Translations under genes and position numbers: made by a program
From: Gnetum montanum
Taxonomy: Eukaryota; Streptophyta; Gnetopsida; Gnetales; Gnetaceae
DNA length: 64,000 nucleotides
Reading direction: 5' to 3'
Assembly (NCBI GenBank): GCA_015680685.1
Contig: MNCI01006555.1
Coordinates: 170,242 to 234,241 of the forward strand
In this document: positions 1 through 11,859 of the stretch, piece by piece
How the letters are laid out: the number at the start of each line of letters is the position of its first letter
Position numbering within the stretch: the first letter of the stretch is position 1
The notes under the pieces: model-generated
Told to the model about the DNA's origin: nothing
Databases searched by the model: none
What the model saw: the letters and a program-made list of their open reading frames with translations, nothing else

Positions 1-1387
1 GATATCAAGGGTCCAATATCGGAGCCTAAAAAATCATGGTTCATCACGCATGCTTGGCCCTAGCTTCAACTATGACCAAAATTTGTTTTATGATAATGAG
101 GTTTGATTGTGCTATAGTGACATCTTGAGGAATGTCAAACAAAGACATCATTACTTATCCTATTTGCAGCAAGCAATCCAAAGCATCTTCATGTTCCACA
201 AGAGTCATTGAGGGACTAGCCAAAGCTTGAGCATCATGTGCTCCTATGAAATTTGCTGGTGGCACAATAGGAATGTTAAATGATTCTTTAATGTGGTCTG
301 CAACCACCTCTACTATGCCTGTTGCATCTTGGTGCTACATGACCACTACCATGGCTCCTTCTTCAGTTTCCAACTTGACTTGGAAAGATGCAGCATTCCT
401 AAAGATCTATCGAGACCACTGGGACTCTCCTCCTAAAATCAATGAAATCTATCCACTTGTAGGGTCGATCAAAATAGTGGGTTATACGACATCATCAATG
501 ACCTTGAATAAGTTTTTGGCATCACATCTTTTCCAACTGACCATCTCTGTGATTGTTCAAAGATGACCGATAGACAGTTAATAATCTTGTTGCGGCAGTA
601 ACGATTACTAGACTTGCTAGCTCATGAGCTGTGTGTTGGGCCCCACTTCCTATTGTTGGCTGATTCCTATTGTTTGAGGTGTAGTGGACCCAACCATTTG
701 TTCTTCCTCTCATTTTAACTGCTCACTAGCATCTTTCCTAGGTGCAATCGGTTTGAGCAATTCAGCATATGAAGCATTTTGGGCTTTTCTAGGAACATCA
801 TTTGTGTAGCCCAAAATCTTGACATGTCTACATAGCTTCTTGATAAAATAAGGCAAAGGCAAAGCAAGCTTCCCTATCTTCCTTTCCTCAAATTGCCTTA
901 ATATCTCCATCAGATATAGATGGGCCAAGTTCACATTAAATTTTTCCATTAAAATTGCACTACCCCACACCACATAAGTAGATAATCTATTTAATCCTTT
1001 GGTGGGGAAGAGGTGATAAGTGGTGATCTTAAAGTAGATCCTCTACTTCAGGGTCAATTCTCTGTAAACTTTGTTCTCCTTGTTGTAGGTCCATTTCAAC
1101 CATAATTTTCTTGCCTCTGCATCTAAGCGAGTGGACAAATGAGCAAATTTTGATCCTTCTTTTGGAAGATTTAGGACCTTTGTAATGGATTTTGCTGAAA
1201 AATCAACAAAGACACCACCTACATTGGCCACAGTGCCTTCCTCCTTGCCATGCCAAAATTGATACGTTTCATCCAAATGTCAATCACAGCTCTCTGAGAG
1301 GATAGGCCATAGTGGAGATGCCTTCAGCTAAGTCTTGACTGGCTCAAGGGAGAAGGTCCTTCCTATTGTCCTTTTTTTAGGGACCAT
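1..1387 (-). pseudogene. Extra ('env-position') ORF of Athila-like element, 3' part outside window
   Basis: The frame opens at an ATG at 1387 (MVPKKR...) and runs to the window edge, interrupted by TAG and TGA stops and probably a few indels. I can read a block with ETYQFWHG and FVDFSAKSITKVLNLP, then LMEILRQFEE...LPLPYFIKKLC, then a block with VVADHIKESFNIP. The layout (a 'V.FS...I...L.LP' block followed by an 'LP...I..LC' block) resembles the family that plant annotations call 'putative plant transposon protein domain'. That identification is from memory and unverified. The ORF at 15216-18010 is a clear paralogue over the whole length, down to a shared VM-TAG-H position. The biochemical function is unknown. 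It lies downstream of gag in the same element, in the position where Athila elements carry an env-like ORF. It is not functional as it stands. Confidence 0.6.
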
Positions 1388-1842
1388 CTATAATCACACA
1401 AAGATCGATTGTTGGTAAGGTTATTTAAAGAAATTCAATTATGTCATATCTTACGCATTGCCTTTAATAATTATTTAATTCTTTACTTAGTATGATTTCA
1501 GAGCTAGAAATTTTGCAAGGAAGTTTTCCTAAAAGTTTTAATGTAGGGCTTGATATGCTCAAATGACTCTTATAATAATTTAAATGATTTAGGTGAAGGA
1601 AGAGAATTAGTTTGGCATGAATTTTTAATAATACTTACCCCTATGGTATCCTTCGAGTGATAGCAAATTTTGAAAAAATTATGTGCAAGTTCTACAGTAC
1701 CCTTTTCCCATAACTAAGTTAAACACTCCAGGTTTAATTAGGTTCAATCAGAAAAGAAATTAGAGCATTAACAAGTGAGATATTGACAATGGAATTTAAA
1801 CTTGCAAATCGCTAAAAATCATGAAAGAAAATTTGAACAACT

Positions 1843-1953
1843 CCCCTACGTCAAATGTTGAAAATGACTTCTGTAGTATGCAGGGGTACCATATATATAT
1901 ATTTTTTATGGACGTGATATCACATACACGATAGTGCATACTAGTATCACGTC
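1843..1953 (-). promoter_or_regulatory. Promoter-like block before the extra ORF
   Basis: Reading the minus strand, a perfect 9-bp inverted repeat (GACGTGATA at 1911-1919 and TATCACGTC at 1945-1953) is followed at once by an AT-rich TATA-like run at about 1890-1909. A GGGGAGTT motif follows at about 1843-1850. The extra ORF starts about 500 bp further on, at 1387. The plus-strand relative has the same order: dyad, TATA at 14759, GGGGAGTTTTT near 14811, ATG at 15216. The conserved order and spacing suggest an internal promoter. No expression evidence is available. Confidence 0.35.
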
Positions 1954-2257
1954 AGATGTGATAACGGGTACTTAATATTGTGTTCCCATCAAGGTAGGGT
2001 ATTGAATAGAATTCATGATTTTTTGAGTTTTAGGATCAAAATTGAAGGATCTTAGGTAGATTCAAAAGTTCTAGGACAAGTGGAAATTTAGGCATCCAAA
2101 AGTGTAACGAGGTGGAGTCATACAATGAAGTTTTTTGAAACAGGTGAGGAAAAAGGACATGTAATGGTTCTAAGGAACATTCAATTAAAATGATAACAAA
2201 GTAAAAAATATATTTGGAAATGGTATACAAGGAAGGTATAAAATGATGGTGGTGTGC

Positions 2258-2890
2258 AATAAGTACAAATTACAAAAGTCATGCAAGTGGGTCCTCCCTA
2301 AAGTAGGTTTCAACCTCTAATGGCCTTGCATAACCACACCTTAAAATGTCCGTAGCCACTAGAAGGGTTAAATGTAATCTACACTGTGCAAAAAAACATA
2401 CCTATGTTAAGTACCACCGCAATGAGGTATGAGTTCTATGCCACACTAGACACAAGTTAGAAGTACTTGGACCATGAGATGAGATGAATTGGAGAAGGGA
2501 TTGTAGAGATTGGGACTTGAGATAACTTACCCTGGGCACAATGAATCCTAAGTGTTGTGCGTGATTAGAGTACCATTAGCCTTTTGCTCCAAGATTAAAA
2601 TCAAGTCTATAATGTTGATCAGTGACATCGCATTGGTTCATCCCAATGATAAACAACTATAAGAGCATCATGACAGCAAGGCGTACGATCACTTGGCATT
2701 TTGTGCAAGGGAGGAGTGATTTGAATTTATCTATGGCACGTTTTTCTTGAGTTTTTCTTTTCTACTTCTCTTCTTTCTTTTCTTTTTCTTCTTCTGGTTG
2801 CTTTACACTTTGTCTTTTCCAAAGGTGATCTGGAGAAGCCACCAACCTTCAGATATGGATGCATGTCTTTCCAATGGGATCCCCCAGAAT
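2258..2890 (-). repeat. Conserved noncoding segment upstream of the extra ORF
   Basis: Read on the minus strand, this stretch contains GGTTATG..AAGGCC and then AGGACCCACTTGCAT. The same series of words occurs on the plus strand at about 14340-14410. The forward-strand text also matches 56080-56600, for example in the CATAACCACACC / TGTCC..AG..ACT words. The distance from the ACCCACTTGCAT word to the TATA-like run is about 380 bp here and about 366 bp near 14.4 kb. It therefore seems to be the 5' part of a conserved spacer between the gag/pol part and the extra ORF. Confidence 0.5.
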
Positions 2891-3372
2891 AGCATTGAGT
2901 TCCTTTATTGAGTGCCTTTATTACAACTCTTACTCCAATTTTTTGTTAGATCTAAAAGGATCTTAGTACAACCAAGCTGCATGATAAAACATACAAATAT
3001 CAGCAAAGAGAATCCATAGGTTCCCTTGATGTCACACCCTTGCCATTCCCTCTTAGTCTGTCACTGTTCGCTCTAGGCATAATGAGTACAAAGTTACTTT
3101 AATTTTTAATGATAACAAGAATACCATCGTACCCATAGTAGAACCTCTTATTAATAGAATGGATGGGTGGATATTGTGGACTCACTGTCCAAATAATTAG
3201 TCACTTGTGACTTGATAACATAGAACAACACCTCAACCAACTGGTTACATGAGTGCTTTATTCACAAATGAGATTACCCACAAAAAGATAAAGTGACAAA
3301 TTGGAAAATGAGAAATTAGAAAAAAAAATTGTAAAACCAAAGAAAAGAAAAAACATTTATTAATTCTACTTA
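2891..3372. other. AT-rich spacer, no gene recognised
   Basis: This lies between the conserved spacer segment and the C-terminal part of the minus-strand gag. No protease, reverse transcriptase or integrase motif is visible on either strand. That matters because pol would be expected here in an autonomous element. Confidence 0.5.
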
Positions 3373-5746
3373 TTAGAATAGGAAATATCCCCCATGACTA
3401 AACCTTTGATCATGGCGAGAATTAATAAATTGAAAGTTTGGATCTATGCATGTTGAAAATATTGGGGTCTGATCATATCCAAACCACTGGGTATCTTTTG
3501 ATGTGGTGGCAAGAATGTATCCAAATTGGGGTTCCCACACTTGATTAAAGTAGGCATAGTGGGGTATATTATAAGATGTGGTCATGTGATAAGAAGCTAA
3601 CCCACTATGGCACCCGTGACCATAAGAAAATATGCAAGGATTGATATGTCTTTTCAAATTGTTAGATTCATTGAGTTACATGGTTGTTGGAGTATTTATT
3701 GGTGGCCTCGATAAGGTAATAGGAGGCATTGAGTTTGAAGAGGAAGGTGCATCATAGTGTTGTGCTTATGCTAAGTTGGAAGATGTAGTGGTTTCAGAAC
3801 CATGCTATCTCTTTCTCCAGCCATGCCTAAAGAAAGGACGCTTCCAACATTGTGGAGGACTCCTGCTATTGTTGAAAGTAGTAGCACAAGTAATATTCGT
3901 TGGTTGGTGTTGTGGTGAAAAACCTTTCAATACAACTGATGGCAATGTAGAAGGAGGTGAAGGATAAGAGTATTGAGAGTAAGGAGAAGTGTAAGTAACA
4001 TGAGGTGGTGACCTCATAGGAACATGAGGACATGGGTTGATGATACTTGGGAGAGTGAAAACGATGAGGTAAAGTAGAGGATGTTGATATAGTTGGAGAA
4101 ATAGGGTGTTGAACATAATAAGCACTTGGTTTTGGGTGATACAAAGGGTGTGGCCAATTTGGTGATGGTTTCCCCCACGACTGGGGGTTTTGTCACTACA
4201 ATTGAGCATAATACTTTTGTATGAAATCTAGATGTAACATGTTTTTCCAATGCTCATGTAGATGTGACAAGGTTAGGCATTGGCCTTTTGGATGATTGTA
4301 CAAGAAAACATTACATTGATACTTATGATTGACAGTTGAGCCCTTATCCTTACTTTCTTCAACCCTTCTTTTTGATTGTCGACTAGTGTTCTATCTTGTT
4401 TCTAGGTTTGGTATCCTTTGTTTGTTCTAGTCATCAGAGTTATCTTGCATGATTTTCCCTCTAATAATGTCTGCATATTCCTCACATTTTTCATGTACCC
4501 ACTCCATCATCTTATTAATCTTTGCCTTGATTTCATCTAGTGATTTTAGTATTGGCAAAGGTGGGGATGGTTCCACCCCCTCACGGTGAGTTGATTTCTC
4601 CTCTTCATAATTATGGACCTTTGTTATTTCAAGAGTTTGGTCCTATTGAGATTTTTCAACATTCTCCCATTTGGCTATTTCTCCTTCTTCTTTTGCTACC
4701 CACTTAATAAGCTTTTGGAATTGGTGGGTTTGTAGTTCATATAGTTGACATGGGGCATACATCCCTAAGGTTTCCCTTGTTTCATTACAGAGCCCATCCA
4801 TGATGTGATACATTAGCTTTTCCTCAAAGAACCCATGGACTAGGTATTTGTTTAGCAAAGATTAATATCTTTCTAAGGCCATGTCCAAGGTTTCATGTTG
4901 TCCTTGCTTCCACTCTTGGATTTTTCTCCTCAAGGCTGACACTCTTACATAGGTTTGATATCTTTTTTTGAAGAGCTTTACCATTGTAGGCCAACGGTGA
5001 ATTGAATTTGGTTTTAAAGACCTGTACCACACTTTTGCTTAGCCAACAAGTATCATAGAGAAGATCTTAAGCCTTTGCCACCCATTCTCAATGTTGTTCC
5101 ATGCATAGGCATCATAGAAGGTTTGTAAATAATGTTGTGGATCTAAATCATAGCCTCCTAAGAACTTAGGAAAGTTGTTTAAATCAAGCCTGGGTAGAAG
5201 GTTTTCCTTGTAATGCTTGCGAGATATCTAAATGGCCTCTATTATATGCATTAGGCTTTTAGTGACCAACAGGGGTTCATCATCACTAAATAGGTTATGA
5301 GTTCGTGAGTTGGGACGATGTTGTCTATGTTCATGTTGGCATTCCTAATTTTTCCTATGGGTTCAATTTTTATTTTTACGCCAACCCCTTAAGGAATATT
5401 CATCTGCGTCATGCCCTGACATTGAAAGAGTAGAGGAAGAGAGGGAATTGAAAGACTTATCATGACTTTTATAAGTCTTCCAACCATCCCCTAATGTACT
5501 CTTGCTAATCATTGAGAATGTCCTAGGCCATATGGGGCCCCTCATTCTAGGGGATGTCCCATCTTCACTAGAGGTGTCTGAGTTGGATGACAAAAGTCCT
5601 TAGGTATCATTAGGGTGTCTATGAACATATAAAACCCTCACATAAGATTGAGTACTCCAAACTTCTTCTTCATCATAAATTTCATTGGTTCTCCAATGAA
5701 TTGCCTTGCTAGATGTTCTATTATTGTTGTCTTGTAAAAGAGACAT
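3373..5746 (-). pseudogene. gag of Athila-like Ty3/gypsy element
   Basis: Gag packages element RNA in a cytoplasmic virus-like particle. The frame starts with ATG at 5746 (MSLLQDNNN), 115 bp after the primer site. It continues through a Ser/Asp-rich N-terminus (about 5360-5600) and the retrotransposon gag core with YDLDPQHYLQTFYDAYAW, LKIFSMIL..AKVWYRSL and ALRRKIQEWKQGQ. After that comes FFEEKLMYHIMDGLCNETRETLG (read in two parts at about 4750-4850), a Glu/Lys-rich stretch, and a Pro/Ser/Tyr/His-rich tail to about 3373 that needs frame changes. No CCHC zinc knuckle is seen. TAG and other stops break the frame. The core is clearly related to the gag at 7085-9240 (YNLDP..HL.AFHDAYA.QNIEN). The coordinates span all fragments; the tail is less certain than the core. 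Confidence 0.75.
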
Positions 5747-5861
5747 TGTCGTGAATTATGTGTGACTTAACTGAATTTAATTTCTTTGTCTAAAAGATAT
5801 ATCAATAATACCCTATTACAGTGATCATGTATGATATAACTAATCTAGATAACTAGCATCG

Positions 5862-5879
5862 TCCTTGACAACAGTGCCA
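5862..5879 (-). other. Primer-binding site, tRNA-Asp type (degenerate)
   Basis: The minus strand reads TGGCACTGTTGTCAAGGA, one base inside the LTR end. It differs from the tRNA-Asp-complementary site used by Athila and related plant gypsy elements (TGGCGCCGTTGCCGGGGA) mostly by C-to-T and G-to-A changes. It primes minus-strand cDNA synthesis and fixes the orientation of this element as leftward. Confidence 0.75.
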
Positions 5880-5880
5880 A

Positions 5881-6739
5881 TGATGAGTGGCGAGGTACCC
5901 CTATGCTCAACCATACGAATACAAGCGTGTACACGCAATCCCGTCGAACTCTGCAGATAGACTAGTTGTGGTACCTAGATAGTTATACGTTAATCGTAGT
6001 TTGCTGTCTTCCCACATGAACTATTATTTGCTTGTCACATATGATTTAGTCTAGAGTGAGTTGTATGATGTGGTTTCTACTACTATGCTACTCCTAAGGA
6101 TGATGAGAAATAACTTAATTAAGCTAATGAGAAATAGGAAATAAAATCTAAGCTAGCCTAAGTGTGATGAGCATCTATCCTCAATCATCCATATGCATCT
6201 TGGACTTTGTGTACTACTTCTAGGATTATCAAGCACACATTACTCGAAGCACTACTCAATATGCTACTAGATTACCATGTAGTTACACTTAAATGTTCGT
6301 GATTAAAGTGTACTCATTCCGCATTAACAACAAGAGTAGTAGATGATGATAAAAGAAATATTAACTAAGAAAACAACAATAAATAATAAATGAATAATTA
6401 AAAAATTAAAGCTAAGTGAATGCTGCAATGATGGAGTAATCTTGATCTTTATTGTCGATCATGTACATGTCCAAGTACGTCATACTTAAACAAAGGTTCC
6501 ATACAATTACAAACATCACACACTACGAGCATGCACTTGGGAAAGAACTGAGAACTAAGAACTAAGTAAAGATTGACAAAAAGGACTGACTCCAAAATTG
6601 GCAAAAGACTCTCTCACTATGTGCCTGAGTGCTATATTTATAGGCTAACACAAGAATGACAATATCATGTATACAATATCATATCCAGGCTATGTTATCA
6701 TGTACCCAATATTAGGGCCTAGCAAACCACAATTCATCA
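5881..6739 (-). mobile_element. 5' LTR of the minus-strand Athila-like element
   Basis: On the minus strand the LTR begins TGATGA (right end, 6739) and ends TCATCA (left end, 5881), a 6-bp terminal inverted repeat with the usual TG...CA ends. A TATAAATA box lies on the minus strand at 6635-6642, about 100 bp inside the 5' end. The primer site follows the 3' end after one base. The 3' terminus (CCACTCATCA) resembles that of the plus-strand neighbour (CCACTTATCA), so the two belong to related families. The matching 3' LTR would lie left of the window. Confidence 0.7.
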
Positions 6740-6912
6740 CATACCTTTGTAGTTCATAAGTGTAATTTAGAAGACAATGATTACAGCGGTTAGTTTCACT
6801 TTCTAGAGACCAGTGTCCTTAGAAAGCTATAAGTCCATGGAATTTCACCAGATCACGCGTGAACCCTTAGTGATTTGTATAGTTGGGCATACGTTCTACT
6901 CACCACTTATCA
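6740..6912 (+). mobile_element. Truncated 5' LTR of the plus-strand Athila-like element
   Basis: This matches 18931-19123 over its length (CATACCTTTG...AGTTGGGCATA...TCATCA/TTATCA), apart from a short tandem duplication in the 3' copy. The match stops abruptly at 6740, exactly where the minus-strand LTR begins. The rest of this LTR was therefore separated by insertion of that element. Confidence 0.8.
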
Positions 6913-6913
6913 T

Positions 6914-6931
6914 TGAGATCATTATCGGGGA
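6914..6931 (+). other. Primer-binding site, tRNA-Asp type (degenerate)
   Basis: TGAGATCATTATCGGGGA follows the LTR end after one base. It matches the tRNA-Asp-type site at the final CGGGGA and several inner positions; the differences are mainly G-to-A and C-to-T. It sets the orientation of the 6740-19123 element as plus. Confidence 0.7.
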
Positions 6932-7084
6932 TTTGTTGTTTGATATGTACACTATCTAGGACTTAGTAATTATTATTTAAGATCATTGGAACAAATCCTA
7001 AGGTCACCATCATTTGAAGAAAATATCTAAATAATTATTATTATTATTATAAATTAAGCACATTGAACTTTTCTCTAATCCAAA

Positions 7085-9240
7085 ATGTCTTCTTCTCATA
7101 GGCATGATGATTCAAAATTGCTAGTGCCCTAAGAATTCAAAGTCATGTATACTCATCTACATGAGTTTGTACTTGATTTCACCTTCATCTTGCATTAGAA
7201 TGAGTAGTTGTGGTGGAGAAATATGAAGGGAAACATTGTGTCACCTCCCAACTAATTTGTTCCTAGGATGCTACTCCAAAGTCTTAAGAGATTGGGCATC
7301 CAAGACCTCCATGATGAATACATTATGCAGGACCATGACTATCGAGACTATTGTCCCATAAAAACATAATGCAAATGAGATTGACACCAATAGAAATACC
7401 ATGAAGCTACAAAGGAGAAACAGTTTACTAACCCCTTGTTTATGTTAAACCAAAATAACAATGAGGATCCTCTCTCTAGGGGTTCTCAACATGAATATTT
7501 TCTACCCCTTGGCCTTGGTGAAGGAGGGTTGAACTTGAATCTGCAATCCATTATTAATAATCCAGGTTCAGGAAAAACTGGGAGTCAAGGTAGGCACTTA
7601 AGTAAGCATCATGATGATAGAAAACTTAATGATCATGGCCATCACAAGCAAAGAGGACATAGCAAACATCATGGTGGTGGAAAACATCAAGGTGGTGATG
7701 GTGAATAGTTGGAAAATGATCGTAGGCCCTATCATGAACAAAGGGGTAGTAGAGGACATCATAGGCATCATCAAAATTATGATGATGATGAACCTTTACT
7801 TCAACTTGAAGCATGCTGAACTTGGTAGAGGTAGTTAGAATTCCAACTAGGCATGTGAAAGATACAAGAATAAAGAGGTTAGATATGAACAATATACCCA
7901 TATTTGAGGGGGAATATAACTTAGATCCATAGGTCCATCTTTAAGCCTTTCATGATGCCTATGCCTTGCAAAACATAGAAAATGCTTAACAAACACTTAA
8001 GCTATTCCCTAGGACACTCATAAAAGAATTAGAAGGTTGGTACTATTCCTTGAAGGTGGAATCAATTTGCAGATGGAGTATGATGCTTGAGTTGTTCAAT
8101 GACAAATATCAGGCATACTCCAAAGTGTCCAATTTGATAAAGTAAATTCAAGGCTAGTGACAGGGAACACATAAATCCTTGGACGCAACCATGGATAGGT
8201 ATTATTCTCTTTTGCATAGATGTACTAGTCATGATTATTCTTAATGAGAATAGCTTTGCCATATCATAGATGTACTCTAATTAGAAACGAGGAGAACTCT
8301 TGGGGCCTATACCCAAGGGAGATTGTCAAAATTAAGAGTCCATTAGATTCAATGGATGATTGGGTAGGTTGCAAAAGAAGGTGAGTTGAGAAAATGGAAA
8401 AGTGTTGAGGAGTATAATCAGGACCCTTCCATCAAAAAAAGGGAGGTTTGATTATGTGACAGTGAGGGGAAGGCACCACTTGATGAGGTGGTATAGCAAA
8501 AAACCTTGCCAATTTTAAAAGTTATGTTTGAAATTTTAACTAAGTTTGATAAAATGTGGGAATCTTTAGATGAAAAATTTCAAACTGCTCTAAAAATTGC
8601 AAATGAATCCAAAGAACAAGGTAGTGATCATGATCGTAGGAGAAGGAAAAAAGCTGAACATTTCTACCAAAGGGGTAAGGGCAAGGCTATGGTAGTAGAA
8701 GAGGTTGATGGGTGTGACATCTATTAATATGAACATCCCAAGGGATGTTGCCCTATTGCATTACACTTATAGAAATCTAGGGTGTATGCTCTAAATTCTA
8801 GACTAGTATGAAAGCAAGTACCCAAAAAGTTACCTTATCCTGAAGGCAACTCGAGGTAGTTCCACCAACAATAATAGGCTCATCATTCAAGTTGAGCTCC
8901 ACCACAATCATATGAATAGTATTAACAATGGAAATAGCCACAATTGTGAGGAATGCCACCACCAAGGCAACAATACCCTTATAGGTAGCCCAATTCACAT
9001 GGGTACTATATTTGGCAACCCATGTCTCCACATGACTCCTCTAGTCATGCTTCTTTTCAACATTACTACTACCCTCCAGAGTATTACAGAACTCATTTTC
9101 CATCTCTTAGAGGGGAACACCCATATCCTTATCGTCCTTCTCATCCTTTAGCACATACTTCTCCACCCTCAATCCAATTACCATATGCTTCATCCATGTA
9201 GGGTGAAATTCTTACGTAGTTGTAGCAACATAACGCTACT
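7085..9240 (+). pseudogene. gag of plus-strand Athila-like element
   Basis: The first plausible start is ATG at 7085 (MSSSHRHDD), 153 bp after the primer site. A Gly/His/Lys-rich stretch (about 7560-7710) is followed by the gag core at about 7900-8150: YNLDP..HL.AFHDAYALQNIEN, LKLFPRTL and ELEGWYYSLKVESICRW. A basic segment lies near 8640. A Pro/Tyr/His-rich tail at about 9000-9200 (HYYYPPEYYRTHFPSLRG in one frame) resembles the tail of the minus-strand gag. Several TAG stops and frame changes are present. No clear CCHC knuckle is seen; there is only an isolated HNCEECHH stretch near 8940-8965. Confidence 0.7.
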
Positions 9241-9439
9241 AGAGCTGTTAACTTACAACTAGCTCCCCAACTAAGTGTTTTGAAACCTAGATCTCATAAG
9301 AGATCATTCTTCCAAACCAATAGCCTTACAAAACCCTTACCAACTTATGCAGCTAGTCACCATGTGTTTCCTTCGTCCTTTACATCCATTTCTTTTGAGA
9401 GTCCTTCAAATTAAACGTTGTCTAAGATCTACACTATTA

Positions 9440-9790
9440 TGTTAACCCATGTTGTATCTGATTAGATCAAGGTTGGAAACCTTTCCAGGAAAAGAGCTAA
9501 TTCTGGAAGTCCACTCATCTACTTGTAGATTACTAGAAATGAGCCATGTAAGGCTCTTCTTGATTTAGGTCCTAGTGTCAATCTAATTTCCTATGAAATG
9601 TACAATGCTTAGAACCTACCTCCTCTTAAGAAGAGTAACATCTATTTAGAATTAGTAAATCAATCCATCACTGTTCTCTTGGGACTAGTAGAGGACATTG
9701 TGACCATTATCTTTGGATGGTCGTATCCTATCAATCTCCTAGTGATCAAAGTTGACAATTGCAAGGGGACTTCCTAATCATTATGGGAAA
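9440..9790 (+). pseudogene. Aspartic protease domain of Athila-like pol
   Basis: The retropepsin active-site loop is recognisable as ALLDLGPSVNLISYEMY at about 9555-9605; the family form is D-L/T-G-A-S. It is preceded by NEPCKA and followed by LGLVEDIVTII, as in Athila proteases. The enzyme would cleave Gag-Pol. The frame is interrupted by TAG codons, so it is inactive. It lies between gag and RT, the Ty3/gypsy order. Confidence 0.65.
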
Positions 9791-10329
9791 GGCTTGGTTA
9801 AGCATTGTTGATGCGCAAATGGATATAAGAGATCTTTCCCTAGAGATTTCCATGGAAAATGCATTTAGAAAGATCAAGAATAAGTGAGTTCCATGCATCA
9901 TATACAACAATACAAGGTGCAACTGTGTGCAGAAACTTTGGTCTATTAAAAGCATAGCAATCAAAGCATGCAGATAATATCCAAATGAATCTGAAATCCA
10001 AAAGTGCTTGTACGTAGCAACCACAAAATAGGAGGATACCTAAAGGTTGACAGCTTTTTTTAAGAGTAGCACACTTTGCATGAAACCTACTGAAATCTTG
10101 ACTTGTGCCTATGTTAAAGGCAAGGATGAACTAGAGTAAGTTCATTGCAAACTCTTCGATGATGAACCTGATGATATTAATTGGGAAGAATTGGAAATCC
10201 ATGATAGTTTTAAATAGGAGCCCTGAGAGTTGAAAACTCTACCTATCAACATGGAATATGCATTTCTAGAAAATGGTAAGCTAGTAATAATCAATGCTAA
10301 CCTTGCTCTTGAGCAAAAAAGGATGTTGT

Positions 10330-11130
10330 TGAAGGTGGTCAACAAATGACCAACAACCTTTGCTTCATCATATCCTAAACTCATAAGGATTGATCTTAAG
10401 ATATGCCAGCATTGCATCTATATCAATTCAGCCATGAAGCTAAAGAGGTAGCCGCAGTGATGGCTGAACACCAAATTGAAACATATTTTCAAAGAGGAAA
10501 TTGAACAAGTCCTCAAGGTAGGATTCATCTATCTAATTGTGGATAGCAAGTGGGCTAGCCCACTTGTAATTGTACCAAAGAAACATGGCAAGTGATAGGT
10601 CTGTATTGATTTCATGCTATTGAACATGGCAACATTCAAAGTTCGTTTTCCATTTTCATTTGTGGACCAAGTGTTGGACACTATTTATGGGCATTACTAT
10701 TATAGCTTCTTGGATGGTTATAGTGGCTATAATCAAATTCATATCACACTCGAGGATCAGGGCAAAACAACATTCACAAGTCCTTGGGAAACCTTTGGAT
10801 ATTGTAAGATTCCTTTTGGTTTTTGCAATGCTCTTGTACCTTTCCAATGCTTGGTCCTGAGTATTTTTTAGTAGCAGATTGGTAGTAGGATGGTAGTCTT
10901 CATGGATGACTTCTCCACCTATGGCACTACATTCGAGTAAGCCCTCAACTACCTTGAACAAGTGCTTAAAAGATGCATGAAGAATAATCTTCATGGTCTA
11001 GGAGGGCATTGTGTTGGGGCATAGAATTTCTCAAGCAAGGATTGAGATGAATCTTGAAAAGATTTGGGTCATCCAAGGAATAACTCACGAACCAGAAACT
11101 ATTAAAGATGTTTAGTCATTCTTGGACACA
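10330..11130 (+). pseudogene. Reverse transcriptase domain, Athila-like Ty3/gypsy
   Basis: Ordered RT motifs are legible: KEEIEQVLKVGFIY, SPLVIVPKK, then SFLDGYSGYNQI, EDQGKTTFTSPW, KIPFGFCNA, and the catalytic box as VVFMDDFSTYG (about 10890-10920) with both aspartates kept. The thumb side continues as ALNYLEQVLKRC. The EDQ-KTTFT and FMDDFS wording is typical of the Athila lineage. Stops (TAG, TGA) and frame changes disrupt it. Its role would be cDNA synthesis in the particle. Confidence 0.85.
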
Positions 11131-11289
11131 TTGGCTACTACCAGTGATTCATAGAAAATTTCTCTAATATCACAAAATCATTGGTCGAGCTTACAAAGAA
11201 AGATGCTTCATTTATATGAACTAAGAAATGTGAAAAGACATTCTAGTAGCTTAAGGAGAAGCTTGTAGAGACTCCAATTCTATGAGCAC

Positions 11290-11690
11290 CAAATTGGTCT
11301 AGTCCATTTCACATCATGATGGATGCATTAAATTATGCCTTTGGAGCTATGCTTACACAGTTGGATGATCAAAAACATCTATATTACATTCACTACACAA
11401 GCCAAAGCATTGTGGATGCACAGTTCAATTACACCACAACAGAGAAAGAGTTGATGACTGTGGTGTATGCCTTGGAAAAGTTCAGGCACTATGTGCTTAG
11501 ATATAAGGTGTTTGTGCACACTAACAACAATGCCATTCGCTTTCTAATGAATAATCCAACTGTGAGCCCCTATGTCATATGATGGCTAGTGATCTTATAG
11601 GAGTTTGATCTCACAATGGTAGATTGAAAGGGGACTGAGAATGTGATCACTAATCACTTGTCTCGGTTATGATGGGACAACAAAAAAGAT
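11290..11690 (+). pseudogene. RNase H domain of Athila-like pol
   Basis: An 88-residue open stretch starts MMDALNYAFGAMLTQ and contains IHYTSQSIVDAQFNYTTTEKE and VYALEKFRHYVL..KVFVHT. These are the standard Ty3/gypsy RNase H words (D..YG.GAVL, YAS..L..AQ.NY..TEKE, A....F..YL). It follows RT directly. The preceding junction has two consecutive TAG codons (FW/F-TAG-TAG-LKEKL) and a TGA, all explainable as C-to-T changes. Confidence 0.85.
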
Positions 11691-11859
11691 AAGAGCCCAC
11701 TCTTTGATCAATTTCCTGATGAATTTCTCTTTATTGGTGCAATAAATGAACAAGTGCTTGTTGAACCAAAATGGTATGATGACATCCTCACTTATCTTCT
11801 TACTCAAGAGATTCCATAAGAGTTAGACCACCAGAAGAAATAATAGTTTCTTCATTAGG

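Noticed and set aside
3805-4250. Three overlapping minus-strand ORFs as separate genes
   Set aside because: They are frames of one low-complexity Pro/Ser/Tyr-rich gag tail broken by indels.
10656-10994. 112-residue minus-strand ORF
   Set aside because: Antisense shadow of the reverse transcriptase domain on the plus strand.
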